Below, piece after piece: positions 1-6,302 of a stretch of 11,649 nt of DNA; positions within the stretch are counted from its first letter, which is position 1; the number at the start of each line of letters is the position of its first letter. This stretch comes from Bacilli bacterium. Its GTDB lineage: Bacteria > Bacillota_I > Bacilli_A > RFN20 > CAG-288. The stretch is from the NCBI GenBank assembly GCA_900763245.1, contig CAAFJQ010000123.1, positions 1 through 11,649 on the forward strand, in the 5' to 3' direction. Position numbers and translations under genes: made by a program. The notes under the pieces were generated by a model. That model searched no databases. It had not been told where the DNA came from and saw nothing but the letters and a program-made list of their open reading frames with translations.

Positions 1-49
1 AGGGCTTTTAGACCCTCTTGAATACTATCTCAAAGAGATAGGAGCATAG
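1..49 (+). CDS. C-terminal codons of the intron-encoded reverse transcriptase/maturase (partial)
   Basis: From base 2 the plus strand reads GLLDPLEYYLKEIGA and then TAG at 47-49. It is open to the left edge and stops about 13 bases before domain V. That is where the domain IV reading frame of group II introns normally ends. The short tail with a GL...YYL pattern is compatible with the end of LtrA-like proteins, but 15 residues cannot prove homology. The assignment rests mainly on its position next to domain V. The reverse transcriptase, maturase and any endonuclease domains lie outside the window. Confidence 0.5.
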   Translation, partial: GLLDPLEYYLKEIGA

Positions 50-140
50 ATGTTTGTCTAAACCGCCGTATGCGGAAGACCGCACGTACGGTGGTGTGAG
101 AGGGAGCGGAGAAACTATTGTTTCTCACTCTCTACTCGAT
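1..140 (+). mobile_element. 3' end of a group II intron (bacterial class C / IIC type)
   Basis: Domain V is at 62-95: CCGCCGTATGCGG, loop AAGA, CCGCACGTACGG and a closing stem. It has the usual two-base bulge (CG at 85-86). The catalytic triad position reads CGC (64-66) rather than the common AGC; CGC is known for group IIC introns. Domain VI follows at about 98-134, with an inner stem GAGAAAC/GTTTCTC around TATT. The candidate branch-point A is at 134, and the intron probably ends at 140 (CTACTCGAT, a usual AY end). The 5' part, including domains I-III, lies outside the window. Seen directly: domains V and VI. Inferred: class and exact 3' boundary. Confidence 0.85.
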
Positions 141-152
141 TTCTTTGTTGAA

Positions 153-377
153 CTAGTCAGCAAGGAGAAGGTGCTTGAAGAGAAGAACCCAGACCAAGTC
201 GACATAGGCTAAGACAGAGCCGAAGAATAAGAAGAGAACGAATCCTAAGATGTTCTGAGCTGTGGTCTTCTGAAGCATAGCAGTAAGACGGACATAGATT
301 TCGACAATCCAGCCGACAAACGGAATGATAAGAAGAATGAACTGAACTAATCTAGGTAAAGAATTAAACCATTTCAT
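153..377 (-). CDS. Small two-segment membrane protein, unknown function
   Basis: This gene encodes 74 residues with two hydrophobic stretches (about 9-27 and 43-68) joined by a short polar segment (IYVRLTAMLQKTTAQN), so a two-pass membrane protein is likely. No family is recognised and no catalytic motif is visible. The ATG at 377 is well supported: AAGGAGG lies at 388-394 with a 10-base spacer, and a perfect TATAAT -10 element lies further upstream. The gene is transcribed away from the tRNA genes. Its stop is only 12 bp from the intron's 3' end, so its original terminator was either separated from it by the intron or lies beyond the window. It looks like a real gene because of its translation and promoter signals, but its role is unknown. 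Confidence 0.75.
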   Translation of the reverse strand: MKWFNSLPRLVQFILLIIPFVGWIVEIYVRLTAMLQKTTAQNILGFVLFLFFGSVLAYVDLVWVLLFKHLLLAD

Positions 378-410
378 AATAAAAGAGCCTCCTTAAAATG
401 GACTGCAACT

Positions 411-441
411 ATTATAGTACCTATCAGTCAGATGTGTTAAA
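411..441 (-). promoter_or_regulatory. Promoter of the small membrane protein gene
   Basis: On the minus strand a perfect TATAAT (411-416) sits 17 bases upstream of the AAGGAGG of the 153-377 gene. The -35 is weak: TTTAAC at 436-441 gives a 19-base spacer, or TAACAC a 17-base spacer. The -10 is convincing and the -35 uncertain. Confidence 0.5.
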
Positions 442-490
442 CATTTTTCATTTGTTTTATATGAAATTTTTCGACTTTTTTCTTTTTTTC

Positions 491-519
491 TTGAAACAGG
501 GGGATGAGGTTGGTATACT
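491..519 (+). promoter_or_regulatory. Sigma-A type promoter of the tRNA pair
   Basis: TTGAAA (491-496), a 17-base spacer and TATACT (514-519) lie 18 bp before the first tRNA base. This near-consensus promoter would drive tRNA-Val and tRNA-Thr as one transcript ending at the hairpin near 740. Confidence 0.75.
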
Positions 520-537
520 ATTTAGGCTCTCTGATCC

Positions 538-612
538 GAGTGCTTAGCTCAGCGGGAGAGCGCTTCCTTCACACGGAAGAGGTCGCAGGTCCGATCCCTG
601 TAGCACTCACCA
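538..612 (+). tRNA. tRNA-Val(CAC), CCA encoded
   Basis: This is a complete cloverleaf of 75 bases. The acceptor GAGTGCT/AGCACTC pairs perfectly, the D stem is GCTC/GAGC, and the anticodon stem CTTCC/GGAAG encloses TTCACAC. The anticodon is CAC, which reads GUG (valine). The discriminator is A and CCA (610-612) is encoded. The T loop reads TCCGATC, so position 55 is C where nearly all elongator tRNAs have U (pseudouridine). The other arms are regular, so I call it a tRNA gene with one odd base rather than a pseudogene. Confidence 0.92.
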
Positions 613-623
613 TCGCGTTATTT

Positions 624-699
624 GCCAACTTAGCTCATCCGGTAGAGCAACTGATTTGTAATCAGTAGGTGGCTGGTTCAAGTCCGGCAGTTGGCACCA
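624..699 (+). tRNA. tRNA-Thr(TGT), CCA encoded
   Basis: This is a complete cloverleaf of 76 bases. The acceptor is GCCAACT/AGTTGGC, the anticodon stem ACTGA/TCAGT encloses TTTGTAA, and the anticodon is TGT, which reads ACA (threonine). The T arm GCTGG-TTCAAGT-CCGGC is regular and CCA (697-699) is encoded. It lies 11 bases after tRNA-Val and is probably co-transcribed with it. Confidence 0.96.
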
Positions 700-713
700 T
701 CGATTGAAAATAC

Positions 714-745
714 AGGCTTGATAGTAAGGCGTCAAGCCTTTTTTT
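714..745 (+). terminator. Rho-independent terminator of the tRNA operon
   Basis: The 8-bp stem AGGCTTGA (714-721)/TCAAGCCT (732-739) has a 10-base loop and is followed by TTTTTT (740-745). It lies 15 bases after the CCA of tRNA-Thr. Confidence 0.88.
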
Positions 746-759
746 GTGGTGATTTTGCG

Positions 760-815
760 TTATGTCCAAAAAAGTGTTAAAAATGGAAATATTATGTCCG
801 AAAAAGTGTAAAAAA
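760..815 (+). repeat. Two direct repeats, period 32 bp, upstream of the first AAA ATPase gene
   Basis: TTATGTCCaAAAAAGTGTtAAAAA starts at 760 and TTATGTCCgAAAAAGTGTaAAAAA at 792, so the period is exactly 32 bp. The core ATGTCCRAAAAAGTGT lies about 55 bp before the ATG at 866. The second ATPase gene has a different repeat pair with the same period. An operator or an element-end recognition site is possible; the role is unknown. Confidence 0.8.
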
Positions 816-865
816 CATTGCTAAATTACACAAATCATAAGATAATATTGCTGAGAGGGAGAAAT

Positions 866-2161
866 ATGGAAAGAAAAATATATAACGATTTATTGGGATG
901 GAAAAAGAACCCGAATAGAAAACCGCTTATTTTACAGGGCGCAAGACAGGTCGGGAAAACATACATTGTCAATTATTTTGCTGGAAAAGAATATGCCAAT
1001 AGCGTTTATTGTAACTTTGAAAAAGACGATAATCTTGCTTCATTATTTGATAATTTAACCCCAGAAACAATAATCAGAAAGTTATCTTTTTATAAAAGGA
1101 AAGAAATATTCAAGGAAAATACTTTGATTATTTTTGATGAGATTCAAGCTTGTCCCAAAGCAATCACCTCATTGAAATATTTCAATGAAGAAGCTAATGG
1201 ATATCATATTATTGCACTGGGTTCACTCTTGGGAGTTTCTGTTAATAGGGGTACATCTTCTTTTCCTGTTGGTAAAGTCCAGTTTATGACTATGTATCCA
1301 CTTGATTTTGAAGAATACCTTATGTCGAAAAATGAAAAAGAATTGATTGAAATGATCAAAGACTGTTATCGAAATGATATCCCGCTAGAAAAGCCATTTC
1401 ATGAAAGGGCACTTGATTATTACAAAGAGTATCTTTTTGTCGGTGGCATGCCAGAAGCCGTTGAAGAATTTGAGAAAAATCATAATCCAGAACTTGTTCG
1501 TCTTGTTCAGCAGTCCGTTTTGGATTCTTATTTGGATGATATGGGAAAATACAATAGACAAAGTGAAGTTTCTAAAACAAGACTTGTCTATAAAAATATC
1601 AGTACGCAACTCACAAAAGAAAATACTAAATTCCGTTATGTCGATGTTAAACAAGGGGGAAGAGCATCGGAATTTGAAAACGCAATTGAGTGGTTGTCTT
1701 TAGCAGGAGTGGCCAGTCAAAATTATCGCGTGGAACAAATTATGCTTCCGCTTAATGCGTATAGGTCATTGACAGACTTTAAGTTTTATATGAATGATGT
1801 TGGCTTATGTGTGGCTAGCCAAAATATCTATTATGAGGATATTATTGGAGAAAACAGTTTGCTTGATAATTTCAAGGGCGGACTTACAGAAAATTATGTT
1901 TTCAATCAATTGACAGAAAACAAATTGATTCTATATTATTGGACAAGCAATAGTCAGGCGGAAGTCGGTTTTATCACTCGTATCGGTCAGGATATTATTC
2001 CAATTGAAGTCAAAGCTAAGATAAACAATCGGGCGAGGAGTCTTATGGTATATATGAACAAATATCATCCTAAATATGCGATTCGAATTTCTCAAAAGAA
2101 CTTCGGATTTGAGAATGGAATCAAATCGGTTCCTTTGTATGCGACTTTTTGTATTCGTTAA
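866..2161 (+). CDS. AAA_14/DUF4143-type ATP-binding protein (431 aa)
   Basis: The N-terminal P-loop ATPase has Walker A GARQVGKT (25-32), Walker B TLIIFDEIQ (86-94) and the ALGSLLG strand (117-123). The FVGGMPEAV motif (191-199) is typical of this family, as is a C-terminal restriction-endonuclease-like domain ending in PIEVKAK (379-385). In this domain the usual EVDF motif reads EVGF (366-369), so the acidic Asp of the PD-(D/E)xK core is Gly here and nuclease activity is doubtful. The length is normal for the family. I chose ATG 866 because GAGAGGGAG precedes it; an upstream TTG at 818 has no ribosome-binding site. The gene converges on a paralogue at 2451-3797. Family members are common in many strain-specific copies; their cellular function is poorly established. 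Confidence 0.9.
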   Translation: MERKIYNDLLGWKKNPNRKPLILQGARQVGKTYIVNYFAGKEYANSVYCNFEKDDNLASLFDNLTPETIIRKLSFYKRKEIFKENTLIIFDEIQACPKAITSLKYFNEEANGYHIIALGSLLGVSVNRGTSSFPVGKVQFMTMYPLDFEEYLMSKNEKELIEMIKDCYRNDIPLEKPFHERALDYYKEYLFVGGMPEAVEEFEKNHNPELVRLVQQSVLDSYLDDMGKYNRQSEVSKTRLVYKNISTQLTKENTKFRYVDVKQGGRASEFENAIEWLSLAGVASQNYRVEQIMLPLNAYRSLTDFKFYMNDVGLCVASQNIYYEDIIGENSLLDNFKGGLTENYVFNQLTENKLILYYWTSNSQAEVGFITRIGQDIIPIEVKAKINNRARSLMVYMNKYHPKYAIRISQKNFGFENGIKSVPLYATFCIR

Positions 2162-2450
2162 TAAGCATCCAATGTTGATTTGCATAGAGTGGATGGGAAA
2201 AGTACTATGCTTTTGACATTGAGACATATGGCGTGACATGTATCTCTTGAAGAATCTGTGTAGCCAGAATCAAATCTGTCACCTCATCATCGTCAATCAT
2301 TCTTGCCCTCTCCTTCAAATTTCTCTGATCAGCTTAGAGGAGGAAGGCATCTCGGAACCGCCAAGTCTCAAGAAGGAAAGCGGCTCGCCGAAAGGCTTTT
2401 TCGATAAAATTCTGATGCCGATTTATCCCCTCATGTGCACTAAAGAGTAT
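2162..2450. other. Gap between convergent ATPase genes with fossil-like frames
   Basis: No terminator and no convincing intact gene is visible. On the minus strand a 35-codon frame (2318-2422, stop TGA 2315-2317) is open without a start. It includes KKPFGEPLSFLRLGGSE and SSSKLIREI, which reads like real protein. A 31-codon frame follows in another register. This pattern fits the decayed remnant of a gene or mobile element, but I cannot name the family. Confidence 0.3.
2205..2300 (-). CDS. Possible 31-aa peptide or gene remnant
   Basis: ATG at 2298-2300 is preceded by AAGGAG with a 9- to 10-base spacer. The frame begins MIDDDEVTDLILATQ and ends VSMSKA with TAG at 2205-2207. It is acidic and has no recognised motif. 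The ribosome-binding site and the protein-like composition are the only support. It may equally be a fragment of the decayed sequence around it. Confidence 0.2.
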   Translation of the reverse strand: MIDDDEVTDLILATQILQEIHVTPYVSMSKA

Positions 2451-3797
2451 TTACTTAAATTGAAATGTTGAAAGAAACTCTTTGATAAGAAAAGCGCAGA
2501 AGTGCGGGAAGGTGCAGATGTTGGAATCGAATCCGATATTTCCTTTTACTATTTTTATTCCGAAGCGGATTTCTTTATAGTTATCGCTTTTTATTAAAGT
2601 CGAAAGAGATTTGGAGTTGTTATTGCCTGCTTTTACTTCAATCGGTACGAGATAATCTTTATATCGAACAAGGAATTCTTCCTGCAAAGTTGAATTTTCC
2701 TTTTTGTAATAACGAAGGTCGTAACCGGATTTTACAAGAGCTTCGCCGATAATGCTTTCGAATAACCCACCTTTATAAACGTCAAGATTCTTGTTTTGGC
2801 GAAAATCCATTTGGGCTTCGTCATCGAGCTGAGAAAGGAGTAGACCATTATCTGCATAATAAAGGATACAACAATTTTCGATAACATTTCCTTTGAGAGG
2901 CAAGTTCGGGGTTTGTAAAGCTCTGCTGACATTTACAATGCTCGCATCTTCAAGCCATTCGATTGAACCGCGGTAATCTGTAAATTTTGCACCAGAACGA
3001 ACTTTTGAAATTTGAAATTTCTTGTTTTCTTTGCCGAGTTGGAAGGGAACGGAGCGAAATACATTCGTAATACGCGATTTATCGATCCCTACTGCATATT
3101 TTCGGATGTCTGCTTCATAACCGATGATGATTTGGCGTTGAATTTCAAGTGTGTTTTCAAACGTCTTTTTCAAAACGAAATCTTTTACGGCATCAGGCAT
3201 GCCGCCGACTATGCAGTAATCCAAAAACAAATCGTTATAGATTTTCAACACGGTAGAAGAAAACGGAGTAAATGATTGCATATGGGACAGAATATCTTCT
3301 TTAACGGAATCGTCGTATCCGAGCGCCCATAAAAACTCTTCAAAATCGAGCGAACGCATTTCGATTTCGGTTTTATAGCCTACACTGATGCTTGAAATTT
3401 CCTTGTAATGAATACCAAGCAGAGAACCGCTGCAAATCACATCGTAATTTCCGTCAAGAGAAAAGAATTTCAAAGACGTTGTAATATCGGGAAATTCTTG
3501 AATCTCATCAAAGAAAATAAGGGTTTTGCCTTTTATAAATCGTGCTTCCGGGTTAATACGAGAAATGTTTTTGATAACGGCTTCAGCGGAGTATCCGTTT
3601 TCAACGATTTGCTTATATACGGGATCTTCGGCAAAGTTGATTTCAACAATGCTTTCGTAATTTTGCTCGGCAAAGGTTTCGATTGATTTTGTTTTGCCGA
3701 CCTGTCTTGCACCTTTTATAATAAGCGGCTTGCGATCTGGATTTGCTTTCCAATCGAAAAGAAATTTGTCGATTTTACGTTTTAAGTATTCACTCAT
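2451..3797 (-). CDS. AAA_14/DUF4143-type ATP-binding protein (448 aa)
   Basis: This is a paralogue of the 866-2161 protein with the same layout. It has Walker A GARQVGKT (29-36), Walker B TLIFFDEIQ (92-100), the CSGSLLG strand (122-128) and IVGGMPDAV (196-204). The C-terminal nuclease-like domain has EEF (373-375) and PIEVKAG (385-391), keeping an acidic residue where the first paralogue has Gly. The start is ATG 3797, since GAGGTG at 3805-3810 is spaced seven bases from it; a TTG at 3803 is too close to that site. No terminator is visible after the stop. The two proteins are clearly diverged, so this is not a recent duplication. Biological role unknown. Confidence 0.9.
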   Translation of the reverse strand: MSEYLKRKIDKFLFDWKANPDRKPLIIKGARQVGKTKSIETFAEQNYESIVEINFAEDPVYKQIVENGYSAEAVIKNISRINPEARFIKGKTLIFFDEIQEFPDITTSLKFFSLDGNYDVICSGSLLGIHYKEISSISVGYKTEIEMRSLDFEEFLWALGYDDSVKEDILSHMQSFTPFSSTVLKIYNDLFLDYCIVGGMPDAVKDFVLKKTFENTLEIQRQIIIGYEADIRKYAVGIDKSRITNVFRSVPFQLGKENKKFQISKVRSGAKFTDYRGSIEWLEDASIVNVSRALQTPNLPLKGNVIENCCILYYADNGLLLSQLDDEAQMDFRQNKNLDVYKGGLFESIIGEALVKSGYDLRYYKKENSTLQEEFLVRYKDYLVPIEVKAGNNNSKSLSTLIKSDNYKEIRFGIKIVKGNIGFDSNICTFPHFCAFLIKEFLSTFQFK

Positions 3798-3860
3798 AGT
3801 CAATCACCTCACGTCAATCCTATTATAGCATAGTAAAAAAGGCATAATTAAGCAGTTTTA

Positions 3861-3910
3861 TAAAAAATGAGCGAGTTTTAACCAATACCAACTAAAAAAT
3901 GAGCGAGTTT
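3861..3910. repeat. Two identical 18-bp direct repeats, period 32 bp, upstream of the second AAA ATPase gene
   Basis: TAAAAAATGAGCGAGTTT occurs at 3861-3878 and identically at 3893-3910, with a 32-bp period. It lies about 63 bp upstream of the ATG at 3797 (minus-strand gene). The sequence differs from the pair at 760-815, but both contain ATGNNCRA and share the 32-bp period. Confidence 0.85.
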
Positions 3911-4217
3911 ATAGTACTGAATACCATTTTTATGTTTATGGTGTTGGGTGGAAGTGAGGTGGTTTGAGGTAGAAATTCATAAAAATGAGGTTTCAAACAA
4001 GTAAAAATAAAAAAATCAAAACATAGGAGATATCCCGTCATCGTAGTGCATCCCTGACATTGGACTTTAAATAGAGATAAGCATCATTACTGAGAAAGGC
4101 ATAATGATTCTTTGCTTGATTGGAGTTAATGTTATGAATCTTGGTTCAGTGAGATGGTGGGATTACACAATGCGGTGTTCCTTCTGTATAGAAATCAGCA
4201 TTTGGAATCGAGACATC
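3911..4217. other. Gene-poor stretch with a possible decayed minus-strand frame
   Basis: No intact gene, RNA or repeat is seen. On the minus strand one frame runs from the terminator down to TGA at 4038-4040 with only one internal stop (TGA 4146-4148). It reads IPNADFYTEGTPHCVIPPSH, then the stop, then 35 codons including NHYAFLSNDAYLYLKSNV. The composition is protein-like, but there is no start or ribosome-binding site and no family is recognised. It may be a pseudogene remnant. The part from 3911 to about 4020 is A/T- and G-rich and shows nothing further. Confidence 0.3.
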
Positions 4218-4248
4218 AAAAATAGGTGGAGCAGCTGCTCCACCTATT
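4218..4248 (-). terminator. Rho-independent terminator of the lipoprotein genes
   Basis: The perfect 28-bp palindrome AATAGGTGGAGCAG/CTGCTCCACCTATT (4221-4248) begins 12 bases after the stop of the 680-aa lipoprotein gene. On the minus strand it is followed by TTTTT (4222-4218). Confidence 0.85.
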
Positions 4249-4259
4249 GTGTTTAAAAC

Positions 4260-6302
4260 TTAAATGGTCGGTCTGATTATATTAAGAACTTTAGAGACTG
4301 TGACTTTGCAGGTCGCTGTCGTTTTGGCAGTGACATGAATGGCCATGTTTTCAAAGGCGCCGGCCTTGATGACTAAATCACCCTTTTCTGTCAAAAGATA
4401 GATTTTATTGCCTAATGTGGCTTTGACTACCATTGTGAAATTCTCAGTATCCGAAAGCATGAAGCGATATGTGACTTCTTCTTTTCCGACGTTATCGAAC
4501 GTGATATTGAAGAGACGTGTCTCATTTTCGATGAATTTACATTCGACTTCGGCTTTGGATTTATCATCGTTAAATTTCATAGAAGGGCCAGAGGAATACA
4601 TACAATCATAACAGGTACCGTTTTTATAGAAGTTGGAATCGTGTTTATGAACATCTGTAATTTCGACTTTTGCAATTTTTTTGCCAGCTCCGGATTCGTA
4701 TTCTGTGAGATAGAAAGTGCGGCCGATGAATCCAGGTGTTGAAGTAGGAAGATAGAATTTGACACCTTCGACTGTTTCTCCGCTTGAGACCATTGAGATG
4801 TCTTCCGGGAAGAACATTCTGGCTTTTTTAGTAGAAAAGGTGTCATCGAATCTGAGGTTGGGGAAGTATGCTTCTTTTTTGCTATCTATCAAAGGAGTAT
4901 GTTTTCCGCCCTCGTCTTTTGTATACACATAGACCTTTGCTAAGAAGCGATCATAATCTTTCAGCGTGTCTTTTTTGCTGAGCGTATAGCCTCTAGAGAC
5001 TTCTGCTTTTGTGACACCAGTGATTTGCATCGTGACTTCTTCACCGACTGTTGCTTTATCGATGACAACTCTTTTTCTTTCCATTGCTGCGACTGTGACA
5101 GTCTTGCCAATTTCATGCATGTAAAGGGAATCGCCTTTTTTGATTGTTCCACGAGGAATCACTGTTGTGATAATGACACCTTCTCTTCCTGCAATGGTGA
5201 AGATATCCTGAATTCCACAATAGAAGTCAGCGGTATCATAGCTTGTCAAAGTGACTTCAGTGATATCTGTGATATCCAATGCATAGTTGGGATTATCAAT
5301 CTTCAATGCTGTAGCAGGGACCTTCTTGATACCGGCGACATCATAGGATTTGTCAAGGACAAGCTTGACGGTTTTCTTCGTGGCGGTATCGAATTGGACT
5401 TCGATATCGTCTAACTGAATCATATCATCGACAACATTGGCGCCTAAGTCTCTGACAAATTCTTTCTTAGTCAGTTTGACTGCGAATTGTGCAATCTTCA
5501 TTTCGCCTGTCTTTTCAGCAGCCTGCCATTCGCTGGTCTCTGGGAGTGTGATCTTGTACTCATAGACTCCGACATCAGAAGGAGCATATGTCGAGTAGGC
5601 TTCTGTTCCTTTCTGTCTGTATTCGATCTTCATATTTTCTTTGCTTTCGGTTCCGATATAGTTATCCAAAGCAAAAGGTCTTGTGTCGTAGACAAACTCT
5701 GTCTGGGCGACAGTGATGGTTCTCGGCTTTAAGGTGAGGGCAGTTCCTTCAATCGTCTTCTCTTCGTGGAAGGCACAGACAGTGCAGGTTCTTTCATCGA
5801 CTCTGTCCTGCTTATATGCGGCTTCTGTTTTGACAGTCCATGTTCCTTCATGTGCGCTGAAGTCTTTCTTCATCGCATCATGACCAGTGCATGTCGTTTC
5901 ATGCCAATGGCCTGTTTCATCCTTCTTCCATTCCGTTGACCATTCATGGGTGCCAGTATTCTCAGCAGTTCTTTCAGTTTCAAAATTACAGACGGAACAG
6001 ACACCTTTTTCTACTTTGTCTGTATGAACACCAGCCGGTGTCTTTTCAGTCCAGACAAAAGTATGATCGGCGATATCTTTCTTATCACCGCAGGATGTAT
6101 CTTTGCAGGTATGCCAATGCTTGGTATCATCATGATCCCAGGTGTCAGAATAATTGTGCTTGTGGACAGGTGTTTCTGTCTTCTTTTCAGTAACGACAGG
6201 CGGAGTGGTTGTGTTGCTTTCTTTGTTTCCACAACTGGATAATGGACCTGTTGCCAATAATGCCAACGTTACGATCAATGCGGATAGTTTTTTCTTATTC
6301 AT
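4260..6302 (-). CDS. Lipoprotein with Cys/His modules and EF-Tu domain II-III-like region (680 aa)
   Basis: The signal peptide MNKKKLSALIVTLALLATG ends in lipobox LSSC with Cys24, so an outer-face membrane lipoprotein is expected. Residues 47-185 hold two modules of HWH plus Cys followed by CxxC (H62/H64/C66, C102/C105; H132/H134/C138, C173/C176). Residues 191-355 look like MBG/YDG-type Ig-like repeats (VAQTEFVYDTRPFAL). Residues 361-551 resemble EF-Tu domains II and III in order. IQDIFTIAGREG matches EF-Tu's EDVFTITGRGT, and VYVYTKDEGGKHTP matches VYVLSKEEGGRHTP. RGxxL, MVxxG and a closing V..I strand follow in the expected places. No GTPase domain is present. A third HKH/CxxC motif (553-567) and a beta-rich tail end the protein. 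Function unknown; adhesin or decoy are guesses. Its ribosome-binding site is 45 bases upstream behind a hairpin. Confidence 0.85.
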   Translation of the reverse strand: MNKKKLSALIVTLALLATGPLSSCGNKESNTTTPPVVTEKKTETPVHKHNYSDTWDHDDTKHWHTCKDTSCGDKKDIADHTFVWTEKTPAGVHTDKVEKGVCSVCNFETERTAENTGTHEWSTEWKKDETGHWHETTCTGHDAMKKDFSAHEGTWTVKTEAAYKQDRVDERTCTVCAFHEEKTIEGTALTLKPRTITVAQTEFVYDTRPFALDNYIGTESKENMKIEYRQKGTEAYSTYAPSDVGVYEYKITLPETSEWQAAEKTGEMKIAQFAVKLTKKEFVRDLGANVVDDMIQLDDIEVQFDTATKKTVKLVLDKSYDVAGIKKVPATALKIDNPNYALDITDITEVTLTSYDTADFYCGIQDIFTIAGREGVIITTVIPRGTIKKGDSLYMHEIGKTVTVAAMERKRVVIDKATVGEEVTMQITGVTKAEVSRGYTLSKKDTLKDYDRFLAKVYVYTKDEGGKHTPLIDSKKEAYFPNLRFDDTFSTKKARMFFPEDISMVSSGETVEGVKFYLPTSTPGFIGRTFYLTEYESGAGKKIAKVEITDVHKHDSNFYKNGTCYDCMYSSGPSMKFNDDKSKAEVECKFIENETRLFNITFDNVGKEEVTYRFMLSDTENFTMVVKATLGNKIYLLTEKGDLVIKAGAFENMAIHVTAKTTATCKVTVSKVLNIIRPTI

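Noticed and set aside
760..815. Possible CRISPR-like repeat array
   Set aside because: There are only two copies, the gap between them is about 8-10 bp rather than a spacer of 30 bp or more, and no cas genes are present.
818..846. TTGCTA-N17-GATAAT as promoter of the first ATPase gene
   Set aside because: Transcription would start at about 852-854, inside the ribosome-binding site, leaving almost no leader. I did not list it.
818..865. TTG at 818 as start of the first ATPase gene
   Set aside because: No ribosome-binding site precedes it, the added 16 residues do not look like the family N-terminus, and ATG 866 has GAGAGGGAG just upstream.
2238..2471. Plus-strand 77-codon frame overlapping the end of the second ATPase gene
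   Set aside because: It has no ribosome-binding site, low-complexity composition, and runs into the 3' end of a well-supported opposite gene.
866..3797. The two AAA ATPase genes as a toxin-antitoxin or known phage-defence pair
   Set aside because: They are convergent rather than co-transcribed, each is a complete family member, and no partner gene of a known defence system is adjacent.
3798..3803. TTG at 3803 as start of the second ATPase gene
   Set aside because: It is one base from the GAGGTG site; ATG 3797 is spaced seven bases from it.
5025..5414. Plus-strand 129-codon frame rich in Cys and Asp
   Set aside because: It is the antisense shadow of the 680-aa lipoprotein gene, inside its EF-Tu-like and Ig-like region.
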